This document shows, piece after piece, positions 23,760 through 36,773 of a stretch of 64,000 nucleotides of DNA. The notes under the pieces were generated by a model. The model searched no databases. It was not told where the DNA came from and saw only the letters and a program-made list of their open reading frames with translations. The first letter of the stretch is position 1; the number at the start of each line of letters is the position of its first letter. The DNA is from Bettongia penicillata ogilbyi. Lineage: Eukaryota > Chordata > Mammalia > Diprotodontia > Potoroidae. The translations under genes were made by a program, and so were the position numbers. The stretch covers positions 186,001 through 250,000 of the forward strand of contig JAJHZJ010000757.1 of NCBI GenBank assembly GCA_023548195.1, in the 5' to 3' direction.

Positions 23760-24792
23760 ACTTTATTTTTTAATTTTTAATTTAAAAAAAAAATTAAATT
23801 ATTTTGTTTTCAGTGCTCGATAATCACTTCTATATATCTTAGATTCCCCCCCCCCCCAATACCCCCCACTCCCCACTCCCTCCCTGAGATGGTGAACAAT
23901 CTTATTTGGATCTACATGTACATTCCTATTAAATACATATTGCATAGAAGAATTAAAATGAAAGGGAGAAGCCATAAAACAAAACAAAACATAATACAAA
24001 AGAAAATGGTCGGCTTCTGTCTGCGATCCAATTCCATAGTTCTTTCTCTGCATGTGGAAGGCTTTTTGCCTCAAGAGTCCATTGGAAATTTTTTAAGTCT
24101 TTGCATTGCTATGAAGTTCCAAGTCTACCAGAAAAAACTCTCACACAGTGTGGTCATAGCTGTGCACAAAGTTCTCCTGGTTCTACTCCTTTAACACAGC
24201 ATGAGATGATATAAGTCTTTCCAGGCCTCTCTGAAGTCGTCTTCTTTATCATTTCTTATAGCACAATAGTATTCCATTACATTCCTATACCATAATTTAT
24301 TCAGCCATTCCCCAAATGATGGATATCTCTTTGATTTCCAGTTTTTGGCCACTACAAAGAGTGCTACTATAAATATTTTTGTGCATGTGGGACCCTTTCC
24401 CATTTTTATGATCTCTTGGGGATACAGTCCTAGAAGTGATATTGCTGGGTCAAAGAATATGCACGTATTTGTAGCCCCTTATAGTTCCAAATTGCTCTCT
24501 AGAATGGCTGGATGAGCTCACAGCTCCACCAGCCGTGAATTTGTGTTCCAACACTCCCTCATCCTCTCCAACATTTTTCATCTTCCTGTTCTGTCATGTT
24601 AGCCAGTCTGATAAGTGTGATGTGGTACCTCAGAGTTGTTTTGGTTTGCATCTCTCTAATCAATAGTGATTGAGACCAATTTTTCATATGATTATAGATA
24701 GCTTTAATTTTTTCCTCTGAAAACTCCCTGTTCATATTGTTTGACCATTTATTGATTGGGGAATGACTTGAATTCTTGTACATTCGACTCAT
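23760..24792 (-). mobile_element. L1 3' part of a twin-primed (5'-inverted) insertion
   Basis: On the minus strand this runs from the ORF2 C-terminal region (NREFSEEKIKAIYNHMKN near 24715) through KMGKGPTCTKIF to the 3' UTR. The T-rich copy of the poly(A) tail is at 23760-23815. It meets an opposite-strand L1 piece at 24792/24793. Stops and frameshifts make it inactive. Confidence 0.9.
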
Positions 24793-26460
24793 AGAAACAA
24801 TCAACAACTTCGTTCAAGAGAATGACAATAATGAGGCAACCTACCAAATCTTATGGGATACTGCAAAAGTAGTTCTTAGGGCAAATTTTATATCTTTGAA
24901 TGCCTACATGAATAAAATAGAGAAAGAGGAGATCATTGAATTGGTCATGGAACTGAAAAAGCTAGGAAAGGAACAAATTGAAAATCTCCAAGTAAATACC
25001 AAATTAGAAATACTGAAAATCAAAGTAGAGATTAATAAAATTGAAATTAAGAAAACTGTTGAAGAAATAAATAAAACTAAGAGTTGATTTTATGAAAAAA
25101 ATAATGAAATGGATAAACCTCTGGTCAATTTGATTAAAAAAAGAAGAAAATCAAATTTCCAGTATCAAAAATGAAAAGGGTGAACTAACCTCCATTGAGG
25201 AGGAAATTAAAACAATAATTAGAAATTACTTTGCCCAACTGTATGCCCATAAATTCAACAAACTAATTGAGATGGATGATTATTTTAAAAAATGCAAATT
25301 GCCCAGATTAACAGAAGAGGAAATTGACTACTTAAATAACCCCATCTCAGAAAAAGAAATTGAACAAGCCTTCAATGAACTCCCTAGGAAAAATCTCCAG
25401 GGCCATATGGATTTACAAGTGAATTCTATCAAACATTTAAAGAATAGTTAGTTCCAATACTGTATAGACTATTTGGGAAAATTGCTGAAAAAGGAGTTGT
25501 ACCAAATTCTTCTTATGATACAAATATAGTTCTGATACCTAAACCAGGAAGAGACAAAACAAAGAAAATTATAGACTAATTTCTCTAATGAATATAAATG
25601 CAAAAAATATAAATAAGATTTTGGCAAAAAGAATACAGCATCTTATCACGAGAATAATACATTATGATCAGGTAGGATTCATACCAGGAATGCAGGGCTG
25701 GTTCAATATTAAGAAAACTATTAGCATTATAGATCATATCAACAACAAAACTAACAGAAATCACATGAGTATCTCAATAGATACAGAATAAGCTTTTGAG
25801 AAAATACAACCCCCATTCCTGTTGAAAACACTGGAAAGCACAGGAATGAATGGAACTTTCCATAAAATAATAAGCAGTATCTACCTAAAACCTTCAGCAA
25901 ACATTATAAGCAATGGAGATAAGCTAGATGCATTTCCAGTAAGATCAGGGGTGAAACAAGGATGTCCATTATCACCACTGTTATTCAATATGGTACTTGA
26001 AATGTTAGCTTTAGCAATAAGAGAGGAGAAAGAAATTGAAGGAATTAGAATAGGCAAGGAAGAAACTAAATTGTTACTCTTTGCAGATGATATCATGATA
26101 TACTTAGAGAATCCCAGGGAACCAAGTAACAAGCTACTTAAAATAATAATCAACTTTGGCAAAGTTGCAGGTTACAAAGTAAACCGAGATAAATCTTCTG
26201 CATTCCTCTATATTACTAACAAAGCCCGACAGCAAGATATAGAAAAAGAAATTCCATTTAAAGATATGGTAGACACTATATTTGATAATCTACCTGTCAA
26301 AACAAACCCAGAGACTATATGAACACAGTTACAAAACACTTTTCGCACAAATAAAGTCAGATCTAAGTAAGTGGAAAAACATCAGTTGTTTATGGGTGGG
26401 CTGAACCAATACAATAAAAATGACGATTTCACCTAAATTAATGTGCGTATTCAGTGCCAC
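24793..26460 (+). mobile_element. Inverted L1 ORF2 segment (linker and reverse transcriptase)
   Basis: The + strand encodes, with breaks, L1 ORF2 from the endonuclease-RT linker (IETINNFVQENDN near 24797) through the RT core. [14 protein letters not shown] lies near 25950-25990 and FADD at 26080-26091. It ends in the segment WADQ...KMTI near 26400-26460. In ORF2 order it lies upstream of the 23.76-24.79 kb piece but is on the opposite strand, as twin priming would produce. About 0.9 kb of ORF2 between the two pieces is absent. Confidence 0.9.
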
Positions 26461-26464
26461 ACAG

Positions 26465-26856
26465 CACTGAATATCAGAAATATCTGAAAATCAGAACATT
26501 AGGAAGTGGTCAGAAAATATGCAGACCTCCATAAAAATTTTCACATCAAATCCACTTCATGCCTTCATTGCCAGTATGAGTACATAAGAGAACAATGAAA
26601 GATATGTTGAGAAACGTGATTCAGTGATTTAAAGAAAAAGAGGTCAGAGGTTTTTTGGAAACCTTCCTATATTTATGAATAGTCTTTTCAAGAAGAGAAT
26701 TTGGAGGTTCCAGACATTGCAAATGCCAAGTAGTAAACACACACACACACATATGCACACATACATACATATGTGTATATGTATAAAGCTATATTATTCA
26801 TATTCCAAAAGACAGGTCATCATCCTGATACATTGGAAACATCGAACTGTGGGTAT

Positions 26857-26893
<37 letters not shown>

Positions 26894-27655
26894 TGATTCA
26901 CGTTCCAAAAGACAGGTATTGATTATCAATGTGAGAGTCTTTTCTCAGTCATCTGTGTATTGCCAAACTACTCACTTTTTTAGAACAAAGATAGAAATTA
27001 AACAAAATTATGAGAAAGAATAAAAACAAGAGGTAATGTTGCCCAGTTTGGGCAACTCCAACTTCATCTGTCTAAATTGATTAACATTAAAAAGTTTGGA
27101 ATAGATAACAGGCATATACCCATTATTACCATTTACTAAGAACTTTCTTTTGGTATTTTGATTAGCACAGTGTAAAATCGAGGTATTAATTTGACAAAAA
27201 TATTGTCATCTTTACCATATGAACTCAGCCTAGGTTACACATTGAATATTATACCATTATTTGATTCTTAGGGGTTTTTTGGGGGGAACGAGGGGGGTTT
27301 AGAGTTAATTGTTAACTGTATAAACCCCTACCTGTATCTTTGTATTTTAATTCTCAAATACTTGATACATTTTGCCACTATTTTAAATGGTACATTTCTC
27401 CAATTTTCTCCTTATATTTATTGTTGGCACAAAAATGACAGTGAAATTTTTGGTTTGTCAAATATTACATGATTTTACTGAAGTTAGTCTTTTAATTAAT
27501 GTTTTTGTTAACTTTCTTGGTTTTACTTTGAAAATTTTATGATAGCCTTTAAGATCATTAGAGTGGACAGGTTAGAGAATCATTGGGGTTTCCTATACTC
27601 ATTTTTCTGCTTAATTTTGTTTCATTTAGAGACTGATATTGTAGTCCTTTCTCTT
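26465..27655. other. Intron with two simple repeats
   Basis: A CA/TA run at 26736-26783 and (GT)n at 26859-26888. The word TTCCAAAAGACAGGT occurs twice, at 26803 and 26903, around the GT run. Nothing else recognised. Confidence 0.6.
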
Positions 27656-27790
27656 CTTCCCTTACTTTGTGACTATGGTAATGTTATTTAACCTCTCTGG
27701 GCCGCTTTTTTTCCCCTCATTGGTAGCATGAAAGGGTTGGGCTAGGTAATCTCTAGAGTCTTTTCAGATTTACAATTTAAGGATTCTGTA
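27655..27790 (+). repeat. MIR-type SINE, 3' half
   Basis: TTTAACCTCTCTGGGCC, then GGCTAGGTAATCTCTAGAG and a degenerate tail. Confidence 0.7.
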
Positions 27791-27910
27791 TGTATATGCA
27801 TTTGAAGAGAATAATCATTCCCTAGAAAGGGATTACTTCTCATTAGAAAATTCTTTAATATGAAATAAAAAATTATTCACCAAAAATTAATGAGATACTC
27901 AAACTTCATT

Positions 27911-28170
27911 TTTAAAATTGTGTAATTATTGTATATCATATTAAATGCAGTAAATTTTTAGTTGGAAGTTTTAAATTGGATAGCTTCTTTAAGTTGATAT
28001 TTGTAGGGTTTGATTACATATTGTATTAAGTGATTACTTATTTAAAATTGAGTAATTATTGTATATCATATTAAATGCAGTAAATTTTTAGTTGAAAGTT
28101 TTAAATTGGATAGCTTCTTTAAGTTGATATTTGTAAGGTCTGATTACATATTGTATTAAGTGATTACTTA
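27911..28170. repeat. Tandem duplication, 2 x 130 bp
   Basis: Unit 1 is 27911-28040 and unit 2 is 28041-28170, each beginning TTTAAAATTG and ending TGATTACTTA. I count four differences (T/A, G/A, G/A, T/C). No TSD or element ends are visible, so this is a simple local duplication. Confidence 0.95.
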
Positions 28171-29554
28171 TTTATTTGCAGGCACTTCAAATTGAAATGG
28201 TGATATTTAACAGAAAGAATCAGAGGTCAAAAAAGACATGAGATCTTAGCTGCTGCATTTATCAGTGAAAATCAGTAATGTCATGAGTTTACTTGGAGGT
28301 AAAGAGACCAATATTTATTAAGAAATAGCCATACTTATTTCTCTTTCACTTCCATAGTCTGTTTTGACATCAGCCATTTAATTTCTTTTTAAAAAAAACT
28401 GAGGGTGTGATGCAGAGATGTGATTATTTATTCTTTAGCATTTGACAGATTCAAGATGGAAATATGGTAATTTATTGATTGTGTAAAAGAAAAAAGAGAT
28501 AGATTGCATCATTTTCAGTGCTTTCCTTTAATCTCTGGAAAATGGAATTTATATTCAACTTTGGACCTCAAGTTGGAAAACAGATATGAAATTCTCACTT
28601 GCTTATGTTTGCAAATCAGAAAATTATTTCAGTTTTTTCCCATTCAGCCCAACAAGGAAGATCAGGAAGAGGGAGAATAACCTAAATCTAAAGGAGAGTC
28701 ATGACACATCTATGTATAGATTTGTTTTGTTTGTTTTTTAAAAATAGTATCTCAGTTTTTTAATGTCTGCACCTGCTTTTTGCCTTTGCTTCTGAAGGCA
28801 TCACATTTAATTGCATTCCTCATATCTGAGGCTGCAGTCGCAGTTGAGTTTACTCCTTTGTGTCAAGGTCTAAAATATATAATAACAATATTTGCTTGTG
28901 TTAACTTTCCAGAGTTTATATATCAAAGTAAAATTAATTTTGCATACAATTTGCTTTTATTTTCTCATGTTCTCATTGTTCTTTGATAATGCACAATCAG
29001 TTTGTGTGTCTTTGTACAAACAAAAAACTCATAATCTCCATTACCTTTAATTGACAGGCATGCTTTTGTATCTTGACCAAGCCTGTAACAAGATTTATTC
29101 TCTTTTGGTATAATTATCTTTTAGAGCACATGAGTTACATATAAGAAAATTTTGATGAACAAAATATTGACCATGTTATAATACAAGGTATAGTCATCAC
29201 CAGGTGAATATAGAATAAACTCTCTGTAAACTGAATGAATGAAAACTGAGTTAACTAATAAAGCCAAGGATCTGTACTCTTTTTTTTTTTATGAATTAAC
29301 TCTTTTTTTCTTAAAAAGGGAGAACTTTGATCTTAAAGAACTTTTACTTATGTTTTTACATGGTTCAAAGTAATATTCATAAGTACTATATTGCTAAGTT
29401 ATAAGAGAATTGATTAAGAGAAATTAGTTTTTATTTTTGTCTTTTTTATGTTACTTTAATTTCTGAATATATCTTTCAGCCATCAAGGCAACTGTTTGTC
29501 TCTTATAACAAAATAGAAAGAAAAGAAAGAAAAAAGACTGTTTGGAATACGCAA
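28171..29554. other. Intron, nothing recognised
   Basis: AT-rich; no supported element. Confidence 0.5.
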
Positions 29555-29715
29555 CACATCCTTCATTTAATAAATGATTAAGGAGTATGAAGGAGAAATT
29601 TTCAGAGGAAGAAATCAAAGCCATCAATAGTCTTTTAAAAGTAGTCTGAATCAATATAATTAGAGAATGACAATCAAAACAAGTCTGAGATACTACCTAA
29701 ATTATCAGACACCTT
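29555..29715 (+). mobile_element. L1 ORF2 C-terminal fragment
   Basis: AATTTTCAGAGGAAGAAATC and CAATCAAAACAAGTCTGAGA are the L1 ORF2 C-terminal coding text also seen at 140-240. It is short and diverged. Confidence 0.75.
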
Positions 29716-30334
29716 TTGAGTATTTTCCAGCCAAAAAAAAAAAGAATAATTATGATTCTGTGTCTGTTTCATTTATTATTGTGTAAGCTCGATTTTTAGG
29801 GTTGCATTTATTTTCTTTTATCCTTGATTAATAGAATAGGTAAAGCTTAGAACTCAGTAGCATCAAGGAAATGATCATTGCATTTTTAAATTTTCCTTCA
29901 GCTTATGAATTATAGATAAAGGTAGATAATTTATGCTTTCTAACATAGGTAATTTCTTTGTAATACTTATACTATCAGATTGTCATTGTTTTTTCTTTAG
30001 TTACTTTTTTAGTCCCTTATCTACATTCAGAAGTAATATCCTTTTATTTTCAATATATTTCCTTTATGCTTGCAATTTCTGTTTGAATTTTGATCTTATT
30101 CTTATTGACACATAAGTGATTTCTGTCCCTCAGTTTCAGAGAGACAGATTGTTTGCTTTCTCAGAATTTATGTTCATGTTAATGGGATATCCTCATTGTT
30201 TAGCTTTCTGACGTGCTTTCTTTCTGTACCTCATTGGGAAGTATTTCGCACTTTAAAGCGACTCTTCCTAGTTTGCTTTTCTCATGCCTTTCTTAAATCT
30301 AATGATAATTATAATAATAATAGTAACAACAATA

Positions 30335-30545
30335 AGAATATAATGCTTTACATAGAAATTTAATGTTTACAAAATGATTTCCTTATGGCAGCCCTGTGAG
30401 AGAATGCAAGTAGTATTTATACTTTCATCTTATGAGGAGACTCAGATCATGAGGTAGGAATTGACTTGCTTAAAGTTCACAGGGGTAATGGCAAAATAAA
30501 CTCATTTCTTTAGAGCACAAATCTCATTTTCTTTCTATGGTGCAA
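30335..30545 (-). repeat. MIR-type SINE
   Basis: Inverted tail and CORE (AATGCTTTACATAG, GGCAGCCCTGTGAG, GAATTGACTTGCTTAAAG). Confidence 0.75.
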
Positions 30546-30596
30546 TTCTAATCCTAAGTCCTGAATTTTTGTTTCTTAGGTCTGATTTATTAATTT

Positions 30597-30850
30597 GAGT
30601 GCAATTAGGTGATGGCAGTGGATAGAGCACTGGGCCTAGAGTCAAGACACCTCATCTCCCTGAATTCCATTCTGGCCTGAGACATTTACTAACTCTGTGA
30701 CCCTGGGCAAGTCACTTAACCCTGCTTGCCTCAGTTTCCTCATCTGCAAAATTAGCTGGAGAAGGAAATGGCATACCAATCCAGTAATCTTTGCTGAGAA
30801 AATCCCAGATGGGATCACAAAAGTTGGACAGGGTTGAAAATGACTGGACG
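30597..30850 (+). mobile_element. tRNA-RTE SINE, full length, with 11-bp target duplication
   Basis: Head GGCAGTGGATAGAGCACTGG, CORE GGGCAAGTCACTTAACCC, tail AGCTGGAGAAGGAAATGGCA and GATGGGATCACAAAAGTTGG. TTTATTAATTT flanks it at 30586-30596 and 30851-30861. Confidence 0.92.
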
Positions 30851-30861
30851 TTTATTAATTT

Positions 30862-31914
30862 ATTTAATCCTTCTTCCACTTACAGTATAATTAACTTCCA
30901 CTTCAACTATTTATTTTTTAGATATTAAAAAGATTCCTCTTTTTTCCTATTGTATATCTTTTAACCATTTCTTTGTTGCTATAATTTCTCTCCAATAATA
31001 TTTTAGAAAAAAATTTAAATTGATTGGTTAACCTTGATTTTTCATGAATAACAAACAAAAATTGTTGCCCCTAGTAACTGAAGTAATGCTTTCAATGAAT
31101 GAAATTACACAAATCTGCTGTATCATCCCTATCTCTCCAAAATGTAATGCTCTAGTCAAGCGGAACTCCCTTTGGAAAGCCAGATCCTGTGTTTCTCAAT
31201 GAGACGATCTCTCAAAAAAAAAAAATCCTCTAACTGTATAGAGATAGAAATTGCAATAGAAGGGAGACGAAATGTTCTCCTTTGCTAAGGTCATCAGAGA
31301 AATTCATTTCTCCAGTTTGCTTAGTTCTTATGGCATTTTCATCAAAGTCTGAAGGTGTAGGAGACGGGAGCAGAAGAAAGGAATGTGGAGATGGTTATCA
31401 TATAGCATTTATTGAAAAGTAAGATCTTTCAGAAGAGAAAAAGAAGATGATAACTAGAAAAATAAAACTAACCAGAGGCTTTGGGGATCTTTCTTTTTGA
31501 AATAATTGGAAATTCACCATGTGTATTGTGATTTACAAGACAGTTAACAGGTATTGTCCATGTAAATGCATATCTTTATTTCATTAGGAATCAGAACTAC
31601 TTCTAATTCCTGCCTCTTCTAATATCTGTTTGATTCTTGTCATTTCATCTCTCTGGGTCTTAGTATCATCTTAAAAATGAAAATGTTGTGCTATATATCT
31701 CTTAAGTTAGCCTTAAACTCCTTTGAAAAATGGTGGGGTTTTTTCTTATGCTATATTTCCCTCCCCAAAGCTTCAAAAGTTGGAATTTCATATCCAGGAG
31801 ATGAAGCAGAGTAATATTTATAGCTCCATCACTTTTGAATTTCATTTTTCAGACATTGTAAACAGAAGAGATTTACTTAGACATTTTCAGTATTTGTGTT
31901 ATTGTTTTAGTTTT
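30862..31914. other. Intron, nothing recognised
   Basis: AT-rich; no supported element. Confidence 0.5.
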
Positions 31915-32398
31915 TGTTAAATTTATTTATTTAGTGTTTTATTTTTCCCAGTTGCGTGCAAAAACAATTTTTAACATTTCTTCTTAAAACTTTGAATTCC
32001 AAATTCTCTCCCTTCCTCTCTCTCCACCCCCTCGTTGAGAAAGCAAGAAATTCAACATAGATTATACATGTTCAGTCATGTAAAACATATTCTTTGTAGT
32101 CATATTGTGAAAGAAAACATAGACAAGAATAAAAACTTAAGAAAAAATAAAGAAAATTAAAAACAAGTATGTTTCAATTCACTCCATATTTAGACACCAT
32201 CAGCTCTTTCTCTGGAGATAGCATTTTTCATCGGAAGTCCTTCAGAGTTGTCTTGAATCATTGTATTGCTGAAAATAGTTCTCATTATCTGGTGCCTTAA
32301 AATATTATTGTTATTTTGTATGCAGTACATTTCACTTTGCATCAGCCCATGCAAATCTTTCCAGCTTTATCTGAGAGTACCCTGCTCATTATTTTTTA
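31915..32398 (-). mobile_element. Older L1 (layer A), 3' UTR side
   Basis: An L1 3' UTR on the minus strand (TTCCAAATTCTCTCCCTTCC and GCATCAGCCCATGC in + orientation). It breaks off at CTGCTCATTATTTTTTA (32382-32398) and resumes with the same word at 39564, so a younger L1 sits inside it. Confidence 0.85.
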
Positions 32399-35378
32399 AT
32401 ATAGTTTTTTTATATTAATGCTATTTATTTTTAGTGTTCTACAATCACTCCCATAAAACTTAGATTTTTTTTTTCCCCTACCTACCCACAACTCCCCCTT
32501 CCCTCCGCGAGACAGCATATGATTCTATATAGGATATACACATACATTCCTATTAAATACATTTTCACTATAATCATGCTGCGTAGAAGAACTAAAATGA
32601 ATGGGTGAAATCATATAACAAACCAAAACACAATACACACGCAAAAAAATGATCTGCTACGTTCTGCGACTGACTTGGATAGTTCTTTCTCTGCATATGG
32701 AGGGCATTTTCCTTTAGAAGACGATTAGGAATATTAAGTCCTTCCATTGCTATGAAGTTCCAAGTTTACTAGAAAAAACTCTTACACACTGTGGTCATTG
32801 CTGTGCACAAAATTCTCCTGGTTCTGCTCCTTTCTCTCAGCATCAGGTCATATAAGTCTTTCCAGGCCTCTCTGAGGTCTTCTTGTTCATCATTTCTTAT
32901 AGCATGATAGTATTCCATTACATTCCTATACCATAATTTATTCAGCCATTCCCCAATTGATGGACATCCCCTTGATTTCCAGTTTTTGGCCACTACAAAG
33001 AGTGCTACTATAAATATTTTTGTGTATGTGGGACCCTTTCCCATTTTTATGATCTCTTGGGGATACAGTCCTAGAAGTGATAATTGCTGGATCAAAGGGT
33101 ATGCACATTTCTGTAGCCCTTTGGGCATAGTTCCAAATTGCTCTCTAGAATGGTTGGATGAGCTCACAGCTCCACCAGCAATGAATTAGTGTTCCAACAC
33201 TCCCACATCCTCTCCAACATTTATCATCTTTATAAGCATGTTAGCAATCTGATAGGTGTGATGCAGTATCTTAGAGTTGTTTTGGTTTGCATCTCTCTAA
33301 TCAGAAGTGATTTAGGGCATGTTTTCATATGGTTATAGATATTTTTAATTTCTTCCTCTGAAAATTGCTTGTTCATATCCTTTGACCATTTTTCAATTGG
33401 GGAATGACTTGTATTCTTGTACATTTGATTCATTTCTCTATATAGTCTAGAAATGAGGCCTTTATCCCTGAGATTGGCTGTAAAAATTTTTTCCCAATAT
33501 ACTACATCCCTCCGAATTTTGGTTGCCTTGGGTTTGGTTGTGCAAAAACTTTTCAGTTGAATGTAATCAAAATTATCCATCTTGCACTTCATAATGCTTT
33601 CTATCTCTTCTTAAATGCATTATTCCTTACTCCTCCAATTTGTCCATAGTATTAATCTTTATACCTAGGTCATGTACCCATTTAGACTTTATTCTTGCGT
33701 AAGGTGTCAGGCATTTCTCTGTGCCTAGTTTCCACCACACCATTATCTAGTTTTCCCAGCAATTTTTCTTGAACAGTGAATTCTTATCCCAGAAGCTGGG
33801 GCCCTTGAGTTATCAACAGTAGATTGCTATATTTGTTGTCTATTGTGTCTTGAGTACCTTGCCTATTCCACTTTTCCACCCTTCTGTTTCTTAGCCAGTA
33901 TCAAGTGGTTTTGATAATTGAAGCTTTTTAATGCAATTTGAGATCTGGTAGAGCTAGGCCACCTTCCCTAGCATTTCTTTTCATTAGGCCCTTTGATATT
34001 ATAGACCTTTTGTTCTTCCAGATGAATTTTGGTATTATTTTATCCAGCTCTAGGAAGTAATTGTCTGATAAGTTTAATTGGTATGGCACTAAATAAGTAG
34101 ATTAATTTAGGTAGAACTGTCATTTTTATTATATTGGCTTGGTCTACCCACGAGCAACTGATGTTTTCCCACTTACTTAGGTCTGACTTTATTAGTGTGA
34201 AAAGTGTCTTGTAATTGTGTTCATATAGTCCCTGGATTTGTTTTGACAGGTAAACTCCCAAATATTTTATAATGTCTACCCTAGCTTTAAATAAGATTTT
34301 TCTTCCTATCTCTTGCTGTTGGACTTTGTTAGTAAATATGTAAGAATGTGGAAGATTTGTGTGGGTTTATTTTGTAACCTGCAACGTTGCCAAAGTTGTT
34401 TATTATTTCAAGTAGTTTTTTACTTGAATCTCTGGGATTCTCTAAGTATATCATCATATCATCTGCAAAGAGTGATAACTTAGTTTTTTCTTTGCCAATT
34501 TTAATTCCTTCAATTTCTTTATCTTGTCTAATTGCTACAGTTAACATTTCTAGTATTATATTGAATGATAGTGGTGATAATGGACATCCTTGTTTCACCC
34601 CTGATCTTATGGGAAATGCATCTAGCTTATCTCCATTGCATATAATGCTTACTGAAGGTTTTAGGCAAATATTGCTTATTATTTTGTGGAAAGTTCCCTT
34701 TATTCCTATATTCTCCAGCGTTTTTAGAAGAAATGGATGTTGTATTTTGTCAAAGGCTTTTTCTGCGTCTAGTGAGATAATCGTGGTTTCTGTTAGCTTT
34801 GTTGTTGATATGATCAATAATGCTAATAGTTTACCTAATATTGAACCAGCCCTGCATTCCTGGTATGAATCCTACCTGATCATAATGTATTATTCTCGTG
34901 ATAAGATGCTGTATTCTTTTTGCTAAAATCTTATTTATATTTTTTGCATTTATATTCATTAGAGAAATTAGTCTATAATTTTCTTTGTTTTGTCTCTTCC
35001 TGGTTTAGGTATCAAAATCATATTTGTATCATAAAAAGAATTCGAGAGGACTCCGTTTTCCCCAGTTTTCAAAAATAGTCTATATAGTATTGGAATTAAT
35101 TGTTCTTTAAATGTTTGGTAGAATTCACTTATAAATCCATCTGACCCTGGAGATTTTTTTCTAGGGAGTTTATTGATGGCTTGTTTAATTTCTTTTTCGG
35201 AGATGGGGTTAAGTATTCAACTTCCTCTTTTGTTAATCTAGACAATTTATATTTTTTAAAATATTCATCCATCTCATTTAAATTGTCAAATTTATGGGCA
35301 TAAAGTTGGGGAAAGTAATTTCTAATTATTGTTTTAATTTCCTCCTCATTGGCGTGTGAGTTCACCCCTTTCACTTTT
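32399..35378 (-). mobile_element. Younger L1 (layer B), 3' UTR and ORF2 RT/C-terminal part
   Basis: On the minus strand this covers the ORF2 linker through the reverse transcriptase and C-terminus to the 3' UTR and tail near 32400. Clear RT landmarks are [12 protein letters not shown] near 34745, [14 protein letters not shown] near 34600 and FADD at 34458-34469. The C-terminal part is broken by frameshifts. It is flanked by a 17-bp target duplication (one mismatch) at 32382-32398 and 39564-39580. A HAL1 interrupts it at 35379. Confidence 0.93.
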
Positions 35379-36773
35379 TTTAAATATAAATTTATTTGAC
35401 TTTTTACATTCATTTTCACAAAATTTTGGGTTCCAAATTTTCTCCCCATTTCTCCCCTTCCCCCACACCCCATTGCACCGAGCATTCTAATTTCCCCTAT
35501 CACCAATCTGCCCTCTCTTCTTCTATCTTCCCTCCCTTCTCTTGTCCCTATCTTCTCTTTTGTCTGTAGGGCCAGATGACTTTCTATTCCCCATTAACTG
35601 TATTTCTTATTTCCTAGTAGCAACAACAATACTCAAAGTTGTTCCTAAAACTTTCAGTTCCAAATTCTCCTCATCCCTCCCTCCCCACCCATTCCTTTTG
35701 GGAAGGCAGGCAATTCAATATAGGCCCTATCTGTGTAGTTTTGCAAATGACTTCCATAATAGTCATGTTGTGTAAGACTAACTGTATTTTCCGCCATCCT
35801 ATCCTGCCCCCCATGGTTTCTATTCTGTCTTTTGATGCTGTCCCTCCCCAAGAGTGTTGACTTCAAATTGCTCCCTCCTCCCATTGCCCTCCCTTCCATC
35901 ATCCCCCCCACCCTGCTTATGTCCTTCTCCCCCACTTTCCTGTATTGTAAGATAGGTTTTCATACCAAAATAAGTGTGCATTTTATTCCTTCATTTAGTC
36001 AAATGTGATGAGAGTAAACTTCATGTTTTTTTCTCAGCTCTCCTCTTTTTCCCTTCACTAAAAAGTCTCCTGCTTGCCTCTTGAATGAGAGATAATTTAC
36101 CCCATTCCATTTCCCCCTCTCTCCTCCCACTACATTTCCCTCTCACCGTTTACCTTAATTTCTTTTAAGCTATGACCCCATCCTATTCAATTCACTCTGT
36201 GCTCTCTGTATGTGTGTGCATGTGTGTATGTGTGTGTTCGTGCATGCGTGTACATGTGTGTGTGTGTGTGTGTGTAGTCCCACCAACTACCCAGATATTG
36301 AAAAGTTTTAAGAGTTACAAATATTGGCTTTCCATGTAGGAATGTAAACAGTTCACCTTTGGTAAGTCCCTTCTGACTTCTCTTTGCTGTTTACTTTTTC
36401 ATGCTTCTTCTCATTCTTGTGTTTGAAGGTAAAATTTTCTTTTCAGCTCTGGTCTTTTCATCAAGAATGCTTGAAAGTCCTCTATTTCATTGAAACACCA
36501 TATTTTTCCCTGAAGTATTATACTCAGTTTTGTTGGGTAGGTGATTCTTGGTTTGAGTCCTAGTTCCTTTGACTTCTGGAATATCCTATTCCATGCCCTT
36601 CAATCCCTTAATGTAGAAGCTGCTAGATCTTGTGTTATCCTGATTGTATTTCCACAATACTGGAATTGTTTCTTTCTAGCTGCTTGCAATATTTTCTCCT
36701 TGACCTGGGAACTCTGGAATTTGGCCACAATGTTCTTAGGAGTTTCTCTTTTTGGATCTCTTTCAGGTGGTGA

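Noticed and set aside
25822..26322. 166-codon open frame as a host gene
   Set aside because: It is L1 ORF2 reverse transcriptase in the inverted arm of the twin-primed L1.
27911..28170. CRISPR-like or satellite array
   Set aside because: Only two adjacent units with no spacers; a plain tandem duplication.
34329..34817. 162-codon open frame as a host gene
   Set aside because: It is the reverse transcriptase segment of L1 ORF2 ([15 protein letters not shown]) and part of layer B.
34387..34926. 179-codon + strand open frame
   Set aside because: It lies antisense over L1 ORF2 and has no family resemblance of its own.
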